Source: Lactarius indigo
Lineage: Eukaryota; Basidiomycota; Agaricomycetes; Russulales; Russulaceae
Length of the DNA: 64,000 nucleotides
Reading direction: 5' to 3'
NCBI GenBank assembly: GCA_025766275.1
Contig: JAFKAC010000002.1
Span: 1,984,001-2,048,000 of the forward strand
Part shown: positions 34,400-46,495 of the stretch, one piece after another
How positions within the stretch are numbered: the first letter of the stretch is position 1
Layout of the letters: each line of letters starts with the position of its first letter
The notes under the pieces: generated by a model
What the model saw: the letters and a program-made list of their open reading frames with translations, nothing else
The model's database searches: none
Told to the model about the DNA's origin: nothing
Made by a program: the position numbers and the translations under genes

Positions 34400-37300
34400 A
34401 TGCCCTTCAAGCTTTCTGCTACCCTACGAGCTCATTCAGCCGATGTACGCCGTTTCCAGCTTAACCATTCTTTTTGTCTAAGACATTCCTCAGGTTAGAG
34501 CCGTCGTCTCTCCGTCAGACAATCTAATACTATCGGCTTCGCGCGACGCTACGGCGATCTCATGGATTAAACCGTCTGGGTCCTCATTCTCTCCCGCTAA
34601 CACTTTCCGCGCCAGTCCTCGCTTCATTAATTCTGTGGCCTACATTCCACCCACGCCCGAAGCTCCACAAGGTGAGAACGCAACACACCGATGCGCTAGC
34701 CTTTCTCCTCAAGGCTTTACATTCAGGATATATCGTCACCGGCGGCCAGGACTCGATCATTAATATATGGTCGATTGAGCCTGGTCGGGAGGAACCTTTG
34801 TATACTTTACTGGGCCACTCTGACAATGTCTGTGCTCTGCATGTTGGTGGTAACGGTACCATCATTTCGGGGTCATGGGACAGGTGCGTGCCTACTTCCC
34901 ACCCCCTTTCCTCATCTAAGCCAAGACTCTTCTCAAACTCGAAGGTCTGCCAAAGTGTGGACAAGGTTCCAGCTGGTCCATGACCTCGTCGGACACACTC
35001 AGTCGGTGTGGGCCGTCGTTGCGATGGAGGGGGACGACTATCTCACTGGTGCGCTCTCTCGGGCGATCACCTGACGCGACACCGTTCGACAATTACAACC
35101 CCCAGGATCTGCCGATAAGACTATAAAACTCTGGCGACAGCATAAGTGTCTCAGGACTTATCACGGCCACAAGGACGCTGTTCGTTGCTTGTCTCTCCTG
35201 ACAGACATTGGGTTTGCTTCCGGCTCCAACGACAGGTCCGTTTGTCGTGTGTTCATTGTTCATTGTCTGTCGATCGCGGCGCTCACATGTCCCCCCACCC
35301 CTAGCGAGATCACCATATGGACGTTCGAAGGTGATGTTGTCCACTCATTCTCAGCTCACACGTCTTTTGTGTATTCGATGTGTACGCTCCCAAACGGGGA
35401 CGGAGCGTCTGGTGGAGAAGACAGAAGCTTGCGCATTTGGCGAGGTGCGTCTACACCCCCTACTTCCATTAGCTTCCGTGTTCTGAGTCACTCTCACCAA
35501 GCAGACGGGGAGTGCCTTCAGACTATAGTCCATCCAGCGATCTCAGTATGGTCCGTCTCCACGATGCCCAACGGCGACGTCGTGACTGGCGCCAGCGATG
35601 GTGTCGTACGCATTTTCAGCGAAGCAGAAGAACGGTGGGCTTCCCCTGAAGACTTGAAGGCGTTTGACGACCTCGTCGCAAGTCAAGCGCTGCCTGCACA
35701 GCAGATTGGGGATATCAAGAAATCGGATCTTCCTGGACCAGAAGCCCTGGGTGTAGCTGGCATGGATTCCTTTATTCACATGCCTACGTCCCCGTCTCAT
35801 TTTTGTTTAGGCAGCAAGCCAGGAGAGGTGAAAATGATACAGAATGGCTCGATAACAGAAGCACACCAAGTACGTTTTATTGCTGTTTCCCGAACCCGCA
35901 CCTGACAAGTTTTCCCACCAGTGGGATAATACGAGCCACCAGTGGCAGAAAATCGGGGAGGTCGTTGATGCTGTTGGTTCAGGGCGTAGACAGCTCCACG
36001 ACGGTAGGGAGTACGACTATGTCTTCGACGTCGACATACAGGATGGGGTTCCACCCCTCAAGCTACCGTATAACGCTAACGGCACGTATCCTTACTTCAT
36101 CACACTCACGTTGGGCCAGACTGTGACGCACTATCCACAGAAAACCCCTTCGCCGCTGCCCAACGTTTTCTGGAAAAAAACGACCTCCCACTCAGCTATA
36201 TCGATCAGGTAGTCCAGTTTATCGAGAAAAATACAGGCGGTGTAAACCTAGGCGGAAATGAAGAGTTTGTAGACCCGTTTACAGGTGGGCTGAGCCATGG
36301 GAGCCCTTGCGTCGTTTAATTGAAACACTTCACAATACAGGCACGACGCGCTATCGCCCTCCTGGTCCGACTTCTTCTGTCCCACCAGCATCTGCATATT
36401 CAGATCCCTATCCCGCGGACTCGAGGCATATTTCGACAGGGTCTTCGGCTATCACGCCACCAGTGTCCTCCTCCTCCTCGTCTTTCAGTGATCCTTTTAC
36501 GGGCCCCAGTCGCTACGTTCCAGGTTCTACCTCTACGATGTCGCAACCCTCTGCTTCGATCGTGTCTGTAATCCCAACGGTAGGTCTAAAGAGCAACTAC
36601 GCGAAGATTACTCATCCGCGTTGCAGTCGAAAGCTCTGTCGTTCAAGCAAGCGAATGTCTCTGCCATGCAAGGCAAGCTTTACCAATTCGATCAGGCTCT
36701 GCGCAGCGAGATTGTATGGCTTCTCGCAGCCCTGACCTCGAATCCGGCTGACGTTCCCGTAGTCGACATCAGCTCTTGCCATGTATCCGGACGAAATCGG
36801 GCACCTGGAAGAGGCTTTCACATTTCTTTCGAAGTCTATCGCGGGAAAATCACCGACAGTCAAGCTGACCAGTGCTCACGTCGAAACCGTAGTACAGATA
36901 CTCAATCGGTGGCCGGCATCGCAACGCTTTCCAGGTGCATACCTCGTAGCCCATCGCCTGAACCCATTGCCCTGACGTTGAACCTAGTGATCGACCTCGC
37001 GCGCCTTCTAAGCGGTTTCTGTGCTGATCTCATCGATAACAACACGTTTTTCAACGCACTGTTCCAAGCTGCAGAGCTCTCGATCGACAACGGCACTTCA
37101 TCGTCGTCCAAAGCTAAAGAAACAAATGTACTCCTCGTTTTACGGACTGTGGCCAACGGATTTCAAGAGGGCACAAAGACTGGTGACGGTGCTTGGATCG
37201 AGAAGGTGCATTCCCACGACGTGCGCGTGACTTTTGGAGTTGCTCACACACCTCATTTCTTAGATCTTTGGGATTCTTGGCGGAGTCCCATACGAAAAAT

Positions 37301-37846
37301 TCACGAGAGGACAACGCCTCGCCCTGTCAACAGTACTTTTTAAGTAAGTGCCCCTCTCATCCCGATCATCGGTGTTTCCCCTCTATTTTCCCCTCTGTGG
37401 TTTCTATGCTCCGCTGGCCGGGACTAATTGGATCGAACAGCTTTTCTTGTCTAATACTACAAGGGGGTATTGATGTGGGCTTGCGTGCGCAGCACGTTCG
37501 TCTTATTTCCGACGTAAGGTTATTTATTTTTCCTTCGCCGAGATGCCGACGGGTACGTGTATCCACATCCACATAGGTGCTACGCCTAGAACGTGCAGAC
37601 CCAGAGGTTGCCTATCGAGCGCTCGTGGGATTGGGTAACGTGGTAAGCCAAGGAAATTGGTGTTGCTTGGTACCATCCTCACGTATTCCGGGATAGCTGT
37701 ATGCCGCCAGAGAGCAAACAATTTCATTCGAAGTGGATACGGTTGGCGCCCTTAAGACAATTGTCGCTGCGCTGCCTACCGCATTCAAAGACGCGAAGAT
37801 TAATGATATTGTCAATGAGATATTAGGGTTGGCAGAGCATATGTGA
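34400..37846 (+). CDS. DOA1: DOA1/UFD3/PLAA homologue (WD40-PFU-PUL), Cdc48 cofactor
   Basis: The start is ATG 34400. Exons read WD40 repeats in the first ~300 residues: LSATLRAHSADV-RAVVSPSDN, YIVTGGQDSIINIWS, TIISGSWDR, KTIKLWRQHKCLRTYHGH, ASGGEDRSLRIWR and VVTGASDGVVRIFSE. A PFU ubiquitin-binding domain follows (EYDYVFDVDIQDGVPPLKLPY, NPFAAAQRFLEKNDLPLSYI, VVQFIEKNTGG). A Pro/Ser-rich linker leads to a helical PUL domain (ALSFKQANVSAMQGKLYQFD) that in yeast binds Cdc48. The stop is TGA 37844-37846. Doa1 keeps free ubiquitin levels up and helps Cdc48 sort ubiquitinated proteins. All introns are short. I consider the full-length model good but exact 3' exons are approximate. Confidence 0.88.
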
Positions 37847-38187
37847 TAACTGTATTTGAGAAAGTTTTCGTCTCATTTCGTTGGGCTTTTGGGACAGTAG
37901 GGGTTTGGGGGTAATGACGATACAAAATGTTCCAGTCGCAGTACTATGTGCTGTGAGTGGTATATATAGTATAGTTAGAAGGTGGTTTGGGGCTCATAGC
38001 ATCGCTATCGCCCGCTGTGGTATAGGTACAATCAGATATGTCAACCATTGTGCACTTCATCAGCTTTATTCCCACGCCTCCAACTCGAAGGCATCCTTGT
38101 TGTGCACTGCATTAGCATTACCCACACCTGTCCTTTCTCTACAACCACGGATACCATCAGGACCACATACCATAGGGTCGTACATCA
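37847..38187. other. Intergenic region
   Basis: 340 bp between two same-strand genes. I see no gene; the second half is the likely promoter of the phosphatase-family gene. Confidence 0.4.
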
Positions 38188-38922
38188 ATGGACATCGTGC
38201 GGATCTACATCGTGCGACACGGTGAGACAGAGGAAAACAAGCAGAAGATCATCCAGGGACAGCTCGACACACAGCTCAATTCGGAGGGCGAGAAGCAGGC
38301 GGACCTAGTGGCCAAGGCGCTACGTGACATCCCATTCGACAATTGCTATTCGAGCGACCTCAGACGCGCAGCAGGTACTGCCGAGAGAATCCTAGCACAC
38401 CATCCTGGGTTGAGACTGGAGTCGGCGCCAGCGCTACGAGAACGGGTGGGTCATTCTGCGTCGTCCTCTCTGTTTTTGACACTTGAAGGGAACGCTGAGC
38501 GACGAACCGAATAGTACATGGGAGATTTGCAGGGTCGTGTTTGGGGCAGCTTCCAAGGACTCCTCTCGGGTAATGGAGAAGCGAGAGAAACCCGCCACCC
38601 AGAAAGCCCGGAGGCTGTGGCGCGACGAGCTGTGGAGTGGTGGAACGGAACTGTTGTAGGGACGTCGGCCAAGCACATCTTAATTGTCAGCCATGGTGCT
38701 TGGATCAGGTTGCTAGTACAGGGACTACTGCAGCGCAAGGCTATCCGCGCCGAGCGTGGAGTAACAGTCGGAAGGTGTTTGAATACGGGTGTTACCGTGG
38801 TTGAAATTCCGCGGGAAAGGGGAACAGGGAAATTACTGCAATATGGGAACGTGATGCACCTATGTGGAGAGGATGTGGTAGAAGATAACGCTGACGAACT
38901 AGGTATCCACTCGCAATCGTGA
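38188..38922 (+). CDS. Histidine phosphatase (phosphoglycerate-mutase-like) family protein
   Basis: Two exons, 38188-38445 and 38515-38922, join in phase for 221 residues. The N-terminus has the catalytic RHG motif (IYIVRHGETEENK), and a conserved YSSDLRRAAGTA block follows. The second histidine motif is ILIVSHGAWIRLLV near 38680-38715. This size and pattern fit small fungal PGM-like phosphatases related to TIGAR/fructose-2,6-bisphosphatase. The true substrate cannot be told from sequence. It lacks a signal peptide, so a cytosolic role is likely. Confidence 0.85.
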
Positions 38923-39104
38923 CTATGATCGAGCCTCTTTTTATATCGGGTGACCTAGGGTTGAACCCAGTTCGGACATGTTTCGGGTGAAGCTTAAGAC
39001 ACAGCCACGAAATGCCAAGCCCATTGTGTCGGAAGTAACTGACTACATAAAATCAACAACAGTCACTTCCTTTCCTTACTCTTTCTTCCATCCGAAACCC
39101 CCGC

Positions 39105-41153
39105 ATGCCACTCACAGAACAGTCTCCCCTCCTGAATGGCCATCCGCACCAACGCAGGTCTCTATATCAGTCTATTGTCGTACTCGTAAAGGCCGAGGGC
39201 GAGCCCTCCTGGCTGGCCTCCTATCGGTGGTTCATCTTTGGCTCATGGTTAAATCTCCTATTGGTGCTGGTCCCAATAGCTGCAGCGTCCCACTATCTGG
39301 ATTGGGACGCTCCCCTGCGCTTTGGATTCAGCTTCGTAGCCATAATCCCCCTCGCTAAGGTACGCAAAGGACACGCCCGAGTTATCCCGCGCTTACGTTG
39401 TTGTTTTTCTCATCAGTTACTCGGCGATGCCACCGAGCAGATGTCTTTGTCCCTCGGACAAACCCTTGCAGGCTTGCTAAATGCTACCTTTGGAAACGCG
39501 GTAGAAATCATTGTCGGTGTCACAGCACTCCTCCAGGGGGAAGTCCGAATCGTGCAGACTTCCGTGAGTACCCGGCCAGATCTCCGTGTAACGCACGCTT
39601 ACCGCGCGCAGATGCTTGGCTCTATCCTATCGAACATTCTCTTGGTTCTGGGTTGTTCTTTCCTTGCTGGTATGTATGTGGGTCACGGCGGCATGAACGT
39701 GTTCACTCACTTCACCGATCACATATAGGCGGGATCTATAATCACGAGAGTGAGTTTCAAGTCACGGCTGCACAAACGTGAGTACTCCGTTTTTCCCCTC
39801 GCCGTGGATATTTTTCCGTCCTAACAACACTTGTCAATAGGAGCGCTTCGGTAAGCATTCACGTTACTCCTGCCAGTCTCCGTCCTCTAACGGCCCCGGC
39901 TAGCTCATGACTCTCGCATGCATAAGTACGTCCAATTCCAACCCTCGCGCCATGCATCCCTGATCCAGTACATAGCCCTCGTAATTCCCGCTGCCTACCA
40001 TAGCGCGAAGCATGTCATTACTCCGGGCGACGGGAAACTATTGGCGATGACTGATCCCCTGATTTCTGATCTGGATGAGGATGCCCAGAAGGGTCTCCTA
40101 ATCATTTCTCGTGGCACTGCTGTACTTCTACTCGGTGTCTACATCGCCTATCTCATTTTCCAGCTCAAGACCCACGCGCATCTCTTCATATCGAAGCGGC
40201 AAGATCCAGAGGCCCGCCCCGGTGAACCTGTGGTAGTAGTAGAAGAAGAAACGCCTGAGATGAGCGTGGTAGCTGCTAGCGTAGGGTATGTTCCGTGTTA
40301 AAAATTAACAAAGACACCCGTTGACGAGTTTACAGTCTTCTAGCCGTCACTGTTTTAACGTCGTTCGTCGCAGATTTCTGTGAGTATATGACGGTATGAT
40401 TTTTGTCCGTCATTGAATACCAACCTACGTCAGTGGTGGCCTCTATCGAGGAAACGGCAACCAGATATAACATTCCGAAGACGTTCATCGGTCTCATTCT
40501 TCTTCCTATTGTCGTGAGTACACCTTTTTTCCCACTTCCCGAGAGCGCTACCAATTATCACCTGTAGGCAAACGCGGCTGAGCATGTCACGTCCGTGTGG
40601 ATGGCCATGAAGAATAAGATGGAACTCACAATTGGCATCTGCGTGGGCAGTTCGATCGTACGGTGTCTTCTCTTGTCTTCTGCTAACCCCTGACGACATC
40701 GCGACAGCAAATTGCCACTTTTGCGGTACCCCTCTTGGTCGTGGTTGGCTGGATGTGAGTGGTTTGCGCCATCAGTGGGCTAGTCAGCTAATCCATCTCG
40801 TGTTTGTACAGCACTGGGCATGAACTCACTTTGTTTTTCGCTGATTTCGAGGTTTGCACCACCCCTTCTTGGTATTTCCATTCTCAGATCCCCGTTTTGA
40901 CACCTGTCATAGACCGTTGCCTTTTTCGTCTCTGTGCTGCTGGTCAACCTTCTTATCCAGTACGTCATCACAACCCCGTTCCTGCTTCGGATCTTCTGAC
41001 TACCTCTCGTACAGAGACGGAAAGTCCAACTATATGGAGGGTCTTATGTTGATTACCCTATATCTTGTCATTGCTCTGGCCTGTGCGTTTCGTTGTGCTC
41101 TCGTCTTTTACTCGAACTAACAAAGTCTGTGTCTGACAGTCTGGGTCTCCTAA
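39105..41153 (+). CDS. VCX1: VCX1-like vacuolar Ca2+/H+ antiporter (CAX family)
   Basis: The start is ATG 39105; exon 1 ends near 39358 (LAK) and the stop TAA is 41151-41153. A short cytosolic N-terminus precedes a first membrane segment (FGSWLNLLLVLVPIAAA). The two CAX c-repeats are visible: GNAVEIIVGVTALLQGE (near 39495) and NAAEHVTSVWMAMKNKMEL (near 40575), then SSIQIATFAVPLLVVVGW joined across an intron. Acidic DEDAQKG and EEETPEM loops separate the halves. CAX proteins use the vacuolar proton gradient to move Ca2+ into the vacuole. At least seven short introns are present. Confidence 0.88.
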
Positions 41154-42834
41154 CCTTCCTTCAGCTTTTCTTCTTCTTCAATATACTTAATTGTTTCCGT
41201 TGTATCACCCTTCGTTCATCCTGCGTTACCTACACCTCACTTTGTTGAGATCGCCACCGGTGTTACCCTCCTTCCTCTATCCCCTCATCAGTTCTGCGGT
41301 CACAGGTAATTACTCTTTTCAGTACACCCGAATTTCAGGCCTCTACTGTGCGGAGAATACCCTGAGTAGAGATCTGAAGTTTGAACCAGGATGTGCTTGT
41401 CCATCTTATTTCTATCGACGTCGTGCCGACTCCCTTACTATCTTGAATCGGAGTCCATGTTTTCCTAATCTAATATGTCGATTACTCATAGACGATATCT
41501 GGCTTGCCAATGTATAGCGTGAAATAACCTTACCGATTGTGGGCCACCAAGGATTGTCTCCTTTTGCGACTACATAGACAAGATATTATATCACCAGCCA
41601 GTAAGAGGTTGAGCGGGTCGAGACGGCAACAAGGACAGCGAGGAAACTTGGCTGAGGCCTGAGATCACTCAGATGGGCTTTAGAGAAAGAACTAAATTGA
41701 GAAGACGATCTACCGGACAGAAAGCTCATGCTTTATATGCAGGAGCAGGCAGTAACGTAGCAACCAAAAGATACTTACTGTGACGACGTGTCGTAAACAT
41801 GAGCAGGTGGTAGTAGTATCGTAGCAGCCAGTGTTGCGACGGTGGTGTTACGCGTCGTATAGCAGAAACCGGGGGCTACCGTTACAATTCTTAAACAGGC
41901 ACTAGCCTGCCATGGGGGGTGCCTCTATTCGTTGCTGCAAGCCGACCCCAGGAGTTTTGTACTTTCAAGCCGACAGTGGTTGATATGTTGGTCCTCTATC
42001 GTTCGAGGTCATCGATCCTTGGATGTATTACCTTGGCCTCCCTTCCGAGTCATACATTTTACCCATGATTTTACCGCACGGTCCTTGGGCAACTTGAGAA
42101 ATTCCCTTTTCAGGATTCAATAATCGAGCAACCTAACAAGTCAGTTCCCCCGTTGTCCGACTCAAACGATCTAAAGAATCTCTGTGCGTCATAGTAGGGA
42201 CCCTAGGAAACAAAGTTGGCCTGGGCGTGGAGACGTGCCATCATGCAATTTCCATACCTGGTACTCCACGCACCACGCATTCCACAAAGAACTCGAACCT
42301 CGTGCTCCGCCCATCGAAGTTAATCACCGTTCGCTCTATTGTCGGGTCGCGTTCTTCTTTCTGTGCTCCTACCAATTTTCTAGCATTCCACAATTGAACG
42401 GAGCTGAAGCTTATGAACTGAGCCATCATGATGAAGGGTGACAAGAAATGAGGGAGAATCTCCAGTTACTTCCATGATCCCGACTCCTCTCTCTAGACGG
42501 AAGTTGTAATCGCCCCGACCACCTGTACGGGTGTCGTAACTGGCCGCATGAGCTCCGCATCGGCGCCGCGGGTGGCGATGGGGTAGGGTGGGCGCTACTC
42601 CCAGCGGCCGCAAAGATTGCAGACCTGTGACAGCGAGCTGCGTACCATTATACAACCCTTGGACTTCCGGTTGAGAAGTAAGACGTGATGGTTTTTGGCT
42701 TCAAAAGCAACTTTTCAAATCGCTAATATGACGTTTTCTAAGAGGATGCGTCTTAGCGGGTTCTGGTAGTTCTCACCCCAAATCACACGGTCGCCTAAAG
42801 GTGAGAATCGGGGTTGAACTCGGTGTTCCTGTAT
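41154..42834. other. Gene-free spacer (1.7 kb)
   Basis: No gene, RNA gene or transposon end is recognised. The stretch after 41150 is pyrimidine-rich, as in 3' UTRs, and the rest shows only short open frames without motifs. Confidence 0.4.
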
Positions 42835-43345
42835 CACTCCAGGGTGTTGTCAGGTGACTCTCAGTAAAAAAGAAAAAGTCGGCCCGGGTCACCTGGTAGT
42901 CAGAAACGGTCATCGGGAGTCAAAATGACCTAAATCGGTTAATCTGCAAAAATTCCGTGATGGATTGACCGATAATTGACTCAAAATAGTCAGGTCCTAG
43001 GTCCGTGAGCGTCAGCTTGTCTGAGCTAGCCGAGGTCAAAATAAGTCAGCCCATGACCGATCCAAGTCGTCCCAAGTCATTTTGGGACAACAATCTTGCT
43101 ATTTAGTTAGTCAACTCAGGTCCGATCTGGTCAATATATGCCAGTTTGACGGTCATCCCAAAGTCCGATCTAGTCAAAACTTGCAGTTTTATTGGTCGTC
43201 CCGAGTACATTTTAGTCAAGATATGCTATTTCAATTGTCATCCCAAGTCCTATCCAGTCCGTTTTAGTCGATATTTACCATTTCGTTGGTCGTCTCAAGT
43301 CCAATTTAGTCACTTCAAGTCATTTGGGGACAATTTCCCAGTCAA
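42835..43345. repeat. AGTC-rich degenerate repeat array
   Basis: The first part (42835-43020) is rich in GTCA/AGTC words and includes CTCAGTAAAAAAGAAAAAGTC. The second part (about 43080-43340) holds several diverged units of about 43-51 bp with the consensus GTCnTCCCAAGTCC-n-TAGTCAA-nATnTGC-n-TTT. A related block lies in the opposite direction at about 52780-52960. Confidence 0.55.
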
Positions 43346-43486
43346 ATTTTGTCACACCTTCATCAGATCCTAGTCATCACGCGTCCTTTTTGTGCACTCT
43401 GCAGTCAAATATATTCGTCGGTAGTCATGCTGGGATCAGGAGGGTGGTATACTAGTCATCGTATGTACATTGGACGATTCAGAAAA

Positions 43487-46313
43487 TTAAAAAAAAACTC
43501 CACTTCGTATTTTGACGAGCGTATCAAAGCAGTCAGAGCCTCGTGCGTGCAGTGGTGCATGCACTAAGGCGATGCGGCAAGCTGCCATTTTGACCCTTTG
43601 CTCACTTTGCGCTGACGACAAAGGGTTAGCATGGGGAAGTATGAAGTGCGAGAAACTCACATTCTTGACGATTTCCTGGATGGCCGATTTAGAGACCTGC
43701 ACAAACTCCGGGGAATTGACAATGGTCGCAATGAGTTCTGTGCCATCGTCAGCATTACTTTCCAATGCCAGAACGAATATATACGACATACCGTCCTTGC
43801 GCCTCGACTTCGGTACACCGAGCTTGTTGTCGCTGATCAAATTAAGTAGCTCCGAGACTTGAAGAAGCCTCAATGATGCGGCATCTGCGCGAGTACCCTA
43901 CGGGCTGTGGGTGAGCAACTTGGGGGTCATAATTAAACCCAACGTACCTCGTCTAATGGAACTGAAGCCCCTTGCGTGGGTTCTGTGCCGGCGGCAGGCT
44001 GCTGGGCACTGGTAGAGTCGTCTTCCGTGGAAGTCTCGGGGGTACTGATCGGAGCGATGGCATTTGCGATGGGCGTTGGCCGCTTGATTTTGAGTAGAAG
44101 TGCACGCTTTGGGGGCGACATTGCGACGTCGCGATAGGAAGGGGTAGGTGGTGTAGTGGGAAGGACCGGAACACGAGAAGGAGTTATAGCCTAGAAAGAA
44201 TAAAGCGAATAGTAAACTTGGAGTAGTCGAATATGTACCCCACCAGCGCCGACCCAACAATTCTGTAGACATTCGAGGATTTTTTCAAGGTAAACGTCGC
44301 TAATGAAGCCACTTGTCTTTGGCGTTCCGACATTCGCGCACATCAGCCGCGCTTCCTGACACGTCTTGAGAGCGGCTGCCACTAACTTGAAAGCGGTGGC
44401 AACGCTGCCGACATTCTCCCAGGTGGTGAGTGAGGACGACGGGCTGACACCACCCGCCGTGAACAGGTCATGGCCCCAACTCAGACACATATTGTCCTCG
44501 TCGATATCCGGTGAACCTGGGTCTGCAAATTGTACTCGCTCGAGCAGCGTCGTGACGTTGTCGGAAGCTTTTCCTTGCTTGAACGACATCTGCGCGTTCA
44601 TGGAGCGAATGAGGGCGACGGCGTTTGTCAAGGATGGGAAGTCGGAGGTGAGGACCGCTATAAGGACAGTCAGTAGTAGCGTGCGCATGAAGAACTTCGA
44701 CTCACCGATAAGGTTATCGGCTGCGAATTCGACCTTGAGTCAGAACGGCGTAAGTCGTAAAAGTAGTGGGGACGCACCAGACGGATCAACAAAGACAGGG
44801 CGGAGATTCGTTGACGCGGGCTCTCCATTAGTCACCTCAGTGCGATTGAGGAATGTAGGAACAAGCTTGCGTGTGTGTTGGGGCTCTGTGTACAAGTGCG
44901 AGTTAGTATTCAAGCTTCGCCGGATAGCGTACTTACGATTCGCGGGCACTGAAGGGCCCACGGTCTTCTGGACAGAAGGTGCGATGCCATCCTTGCTGCG
45001 CTTTTGAACCTGCGACGCCGAAGGGGATTTGGGACCAGGGCTCAACTCGAGGGCACGCTTTGCTACATTCACGGGTGCCACGTTCCAAACTTGCGGAATT
45101 GGTGCAGTGGGTGGTTCCGAGGTAGCATCAGGAGGGAATGAAGAAGCAGCACGGGCGCGGTTCGACGCTGCCTTGCCTTCGGCCTCGTTTCGCCGCGTGA
45201 ACACCTGACCAATCAAAACATCAGCTTTCCAATGAGCGTAGCACAAGCGGAGCAGCCTTTGCTCTGCTTCGAGCTCAAGTATGGCGCGATCATATTCGGG
45301 CTTGAACAAGTTCTTGATGAACGACCTGGTCCGCGACTTTGGATCGCCAGCGCGCGCGGCCATGCGGGGGTCCGAGTCAATGAGATTGATGAGTTTTTGA
45401 ACGACAATGGCCGCGGAATGTCGGATGTTCGAAAACTCTTGAGCCGAGACCTTCGAGCCATCCGGGCGGCGAATGGCAAGGTTCATCTTCGGTCGATACA
45501 TGTTAGACTTGGTGACGATATCGCCATATGACTTGTCAGTTGCGCAGTCGTCGTAGTACCACAGGACCTCTCTCGGAAGGAATTGCGGCCGTGTGGGCAG
45601 CGGCTCCACGGTTCCGAGAAGAGTTTCGATAGCCTTGTCGTATGTAGGATCGAACTTCATCTGTTGAGACGCTGAATCGCTTGGTCCCAAAGATGATGCG
45701 CGAGACTCGGAGCGCGGCCCCAAAGACGATGCACGAGACCCTTTGGTGCGTAGAGGAGGTGCTGTGAGGTCGGGTTATTTAGTAAAAACCAAAATTTGAG
45801 AACGAGATACGTACCTTGGCAACCGTCCAGGAAGAGGGTATCGGCAGGGGGCTCTGCCAATTCCCGATCTACGGTTTTCATGGCAAGGGCCCGGCACACC
45901 TGGTTGAACTTTTCGCGTAATTTGAGGTAGTGGGGGTTGTAACAAAGTTCGGCAACAGTCAGCGCGGCAATAGCATCCGAAGAGAGCCCTGGCGATGAAG
46001 ACGTCTTGTGCGGGAACGTGTGCGCTGCCGAATAGCCAAGACTGGAGTGTAGCGTCGTGTCAGACATGTGGGAAGGTGGTCGGGTAGTGGCATTGAATGC
46101 AGGGAGGTTGGGATGTGGCTTAATAGTCGAGAAACGTCCAGCTCCAGTAAAGTCGATTGGCGGCCTTGACCTCAGTGGAGGTCTCGGCGCGTGCTGGGTG
46201 CCCATAAAATCTTCAAAGTCGTCTTCGTCCTCATAGTCAAAGCGGAAGTCCGTATCCGTATGCCCCGGAGGGGACAGGCTGCGATTGAAGACGTCCTCAA
46301 AGTCGTCGTCCAT
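43487..46313 (-). CDS. Uncharacterised multi-exon fungal protein
   Basis: I do not recognise this gene. On the minus strand the start is ATG 46313 with a very acidic N-terminus (MDDDFEDVF, DYEDEDDFEDF). Exons join in phase through DGCQ-GSRASSLGP (with an immediate second SRASSLGP), a helical conserved-looking middle (45660-45230), a basic Ser/Pro-rich linker (45100-44950) and a helical region (ALIRSMNAQMSFKQ, FKLVAAALKTCQEARLM) at 44640-44330. The end, about 43870-43490, is SELLNLISDNKLGVPKSRRKD. No membrane segment or catalytic motif is seen. It diverges from the transposase gene at 46496 with 182 bp between. Confidence 0.65.
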
Positions 46314-46495
46314 AGTTCAGCTCGGAGAGGCACTGAGTGGTGTATACGTACAGAAAAAAAAAGACAAGTCGCGTTGAGTGCGAGGCGAGTACATAACTAC
46401 CAGAACACGTGCCGTTCTCACGCTCCGCACCAGAGTCCGCGCTCGCTCTTGTCCCTACCCTTGATCCACATATCCTCGTCGTTCCTGTGTAACTC

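Noticed and set aside
42835..43345. CRISPR-like array
   Set aside because: The units are diverged, have no unique spacers, and the genome is eukaryotic.
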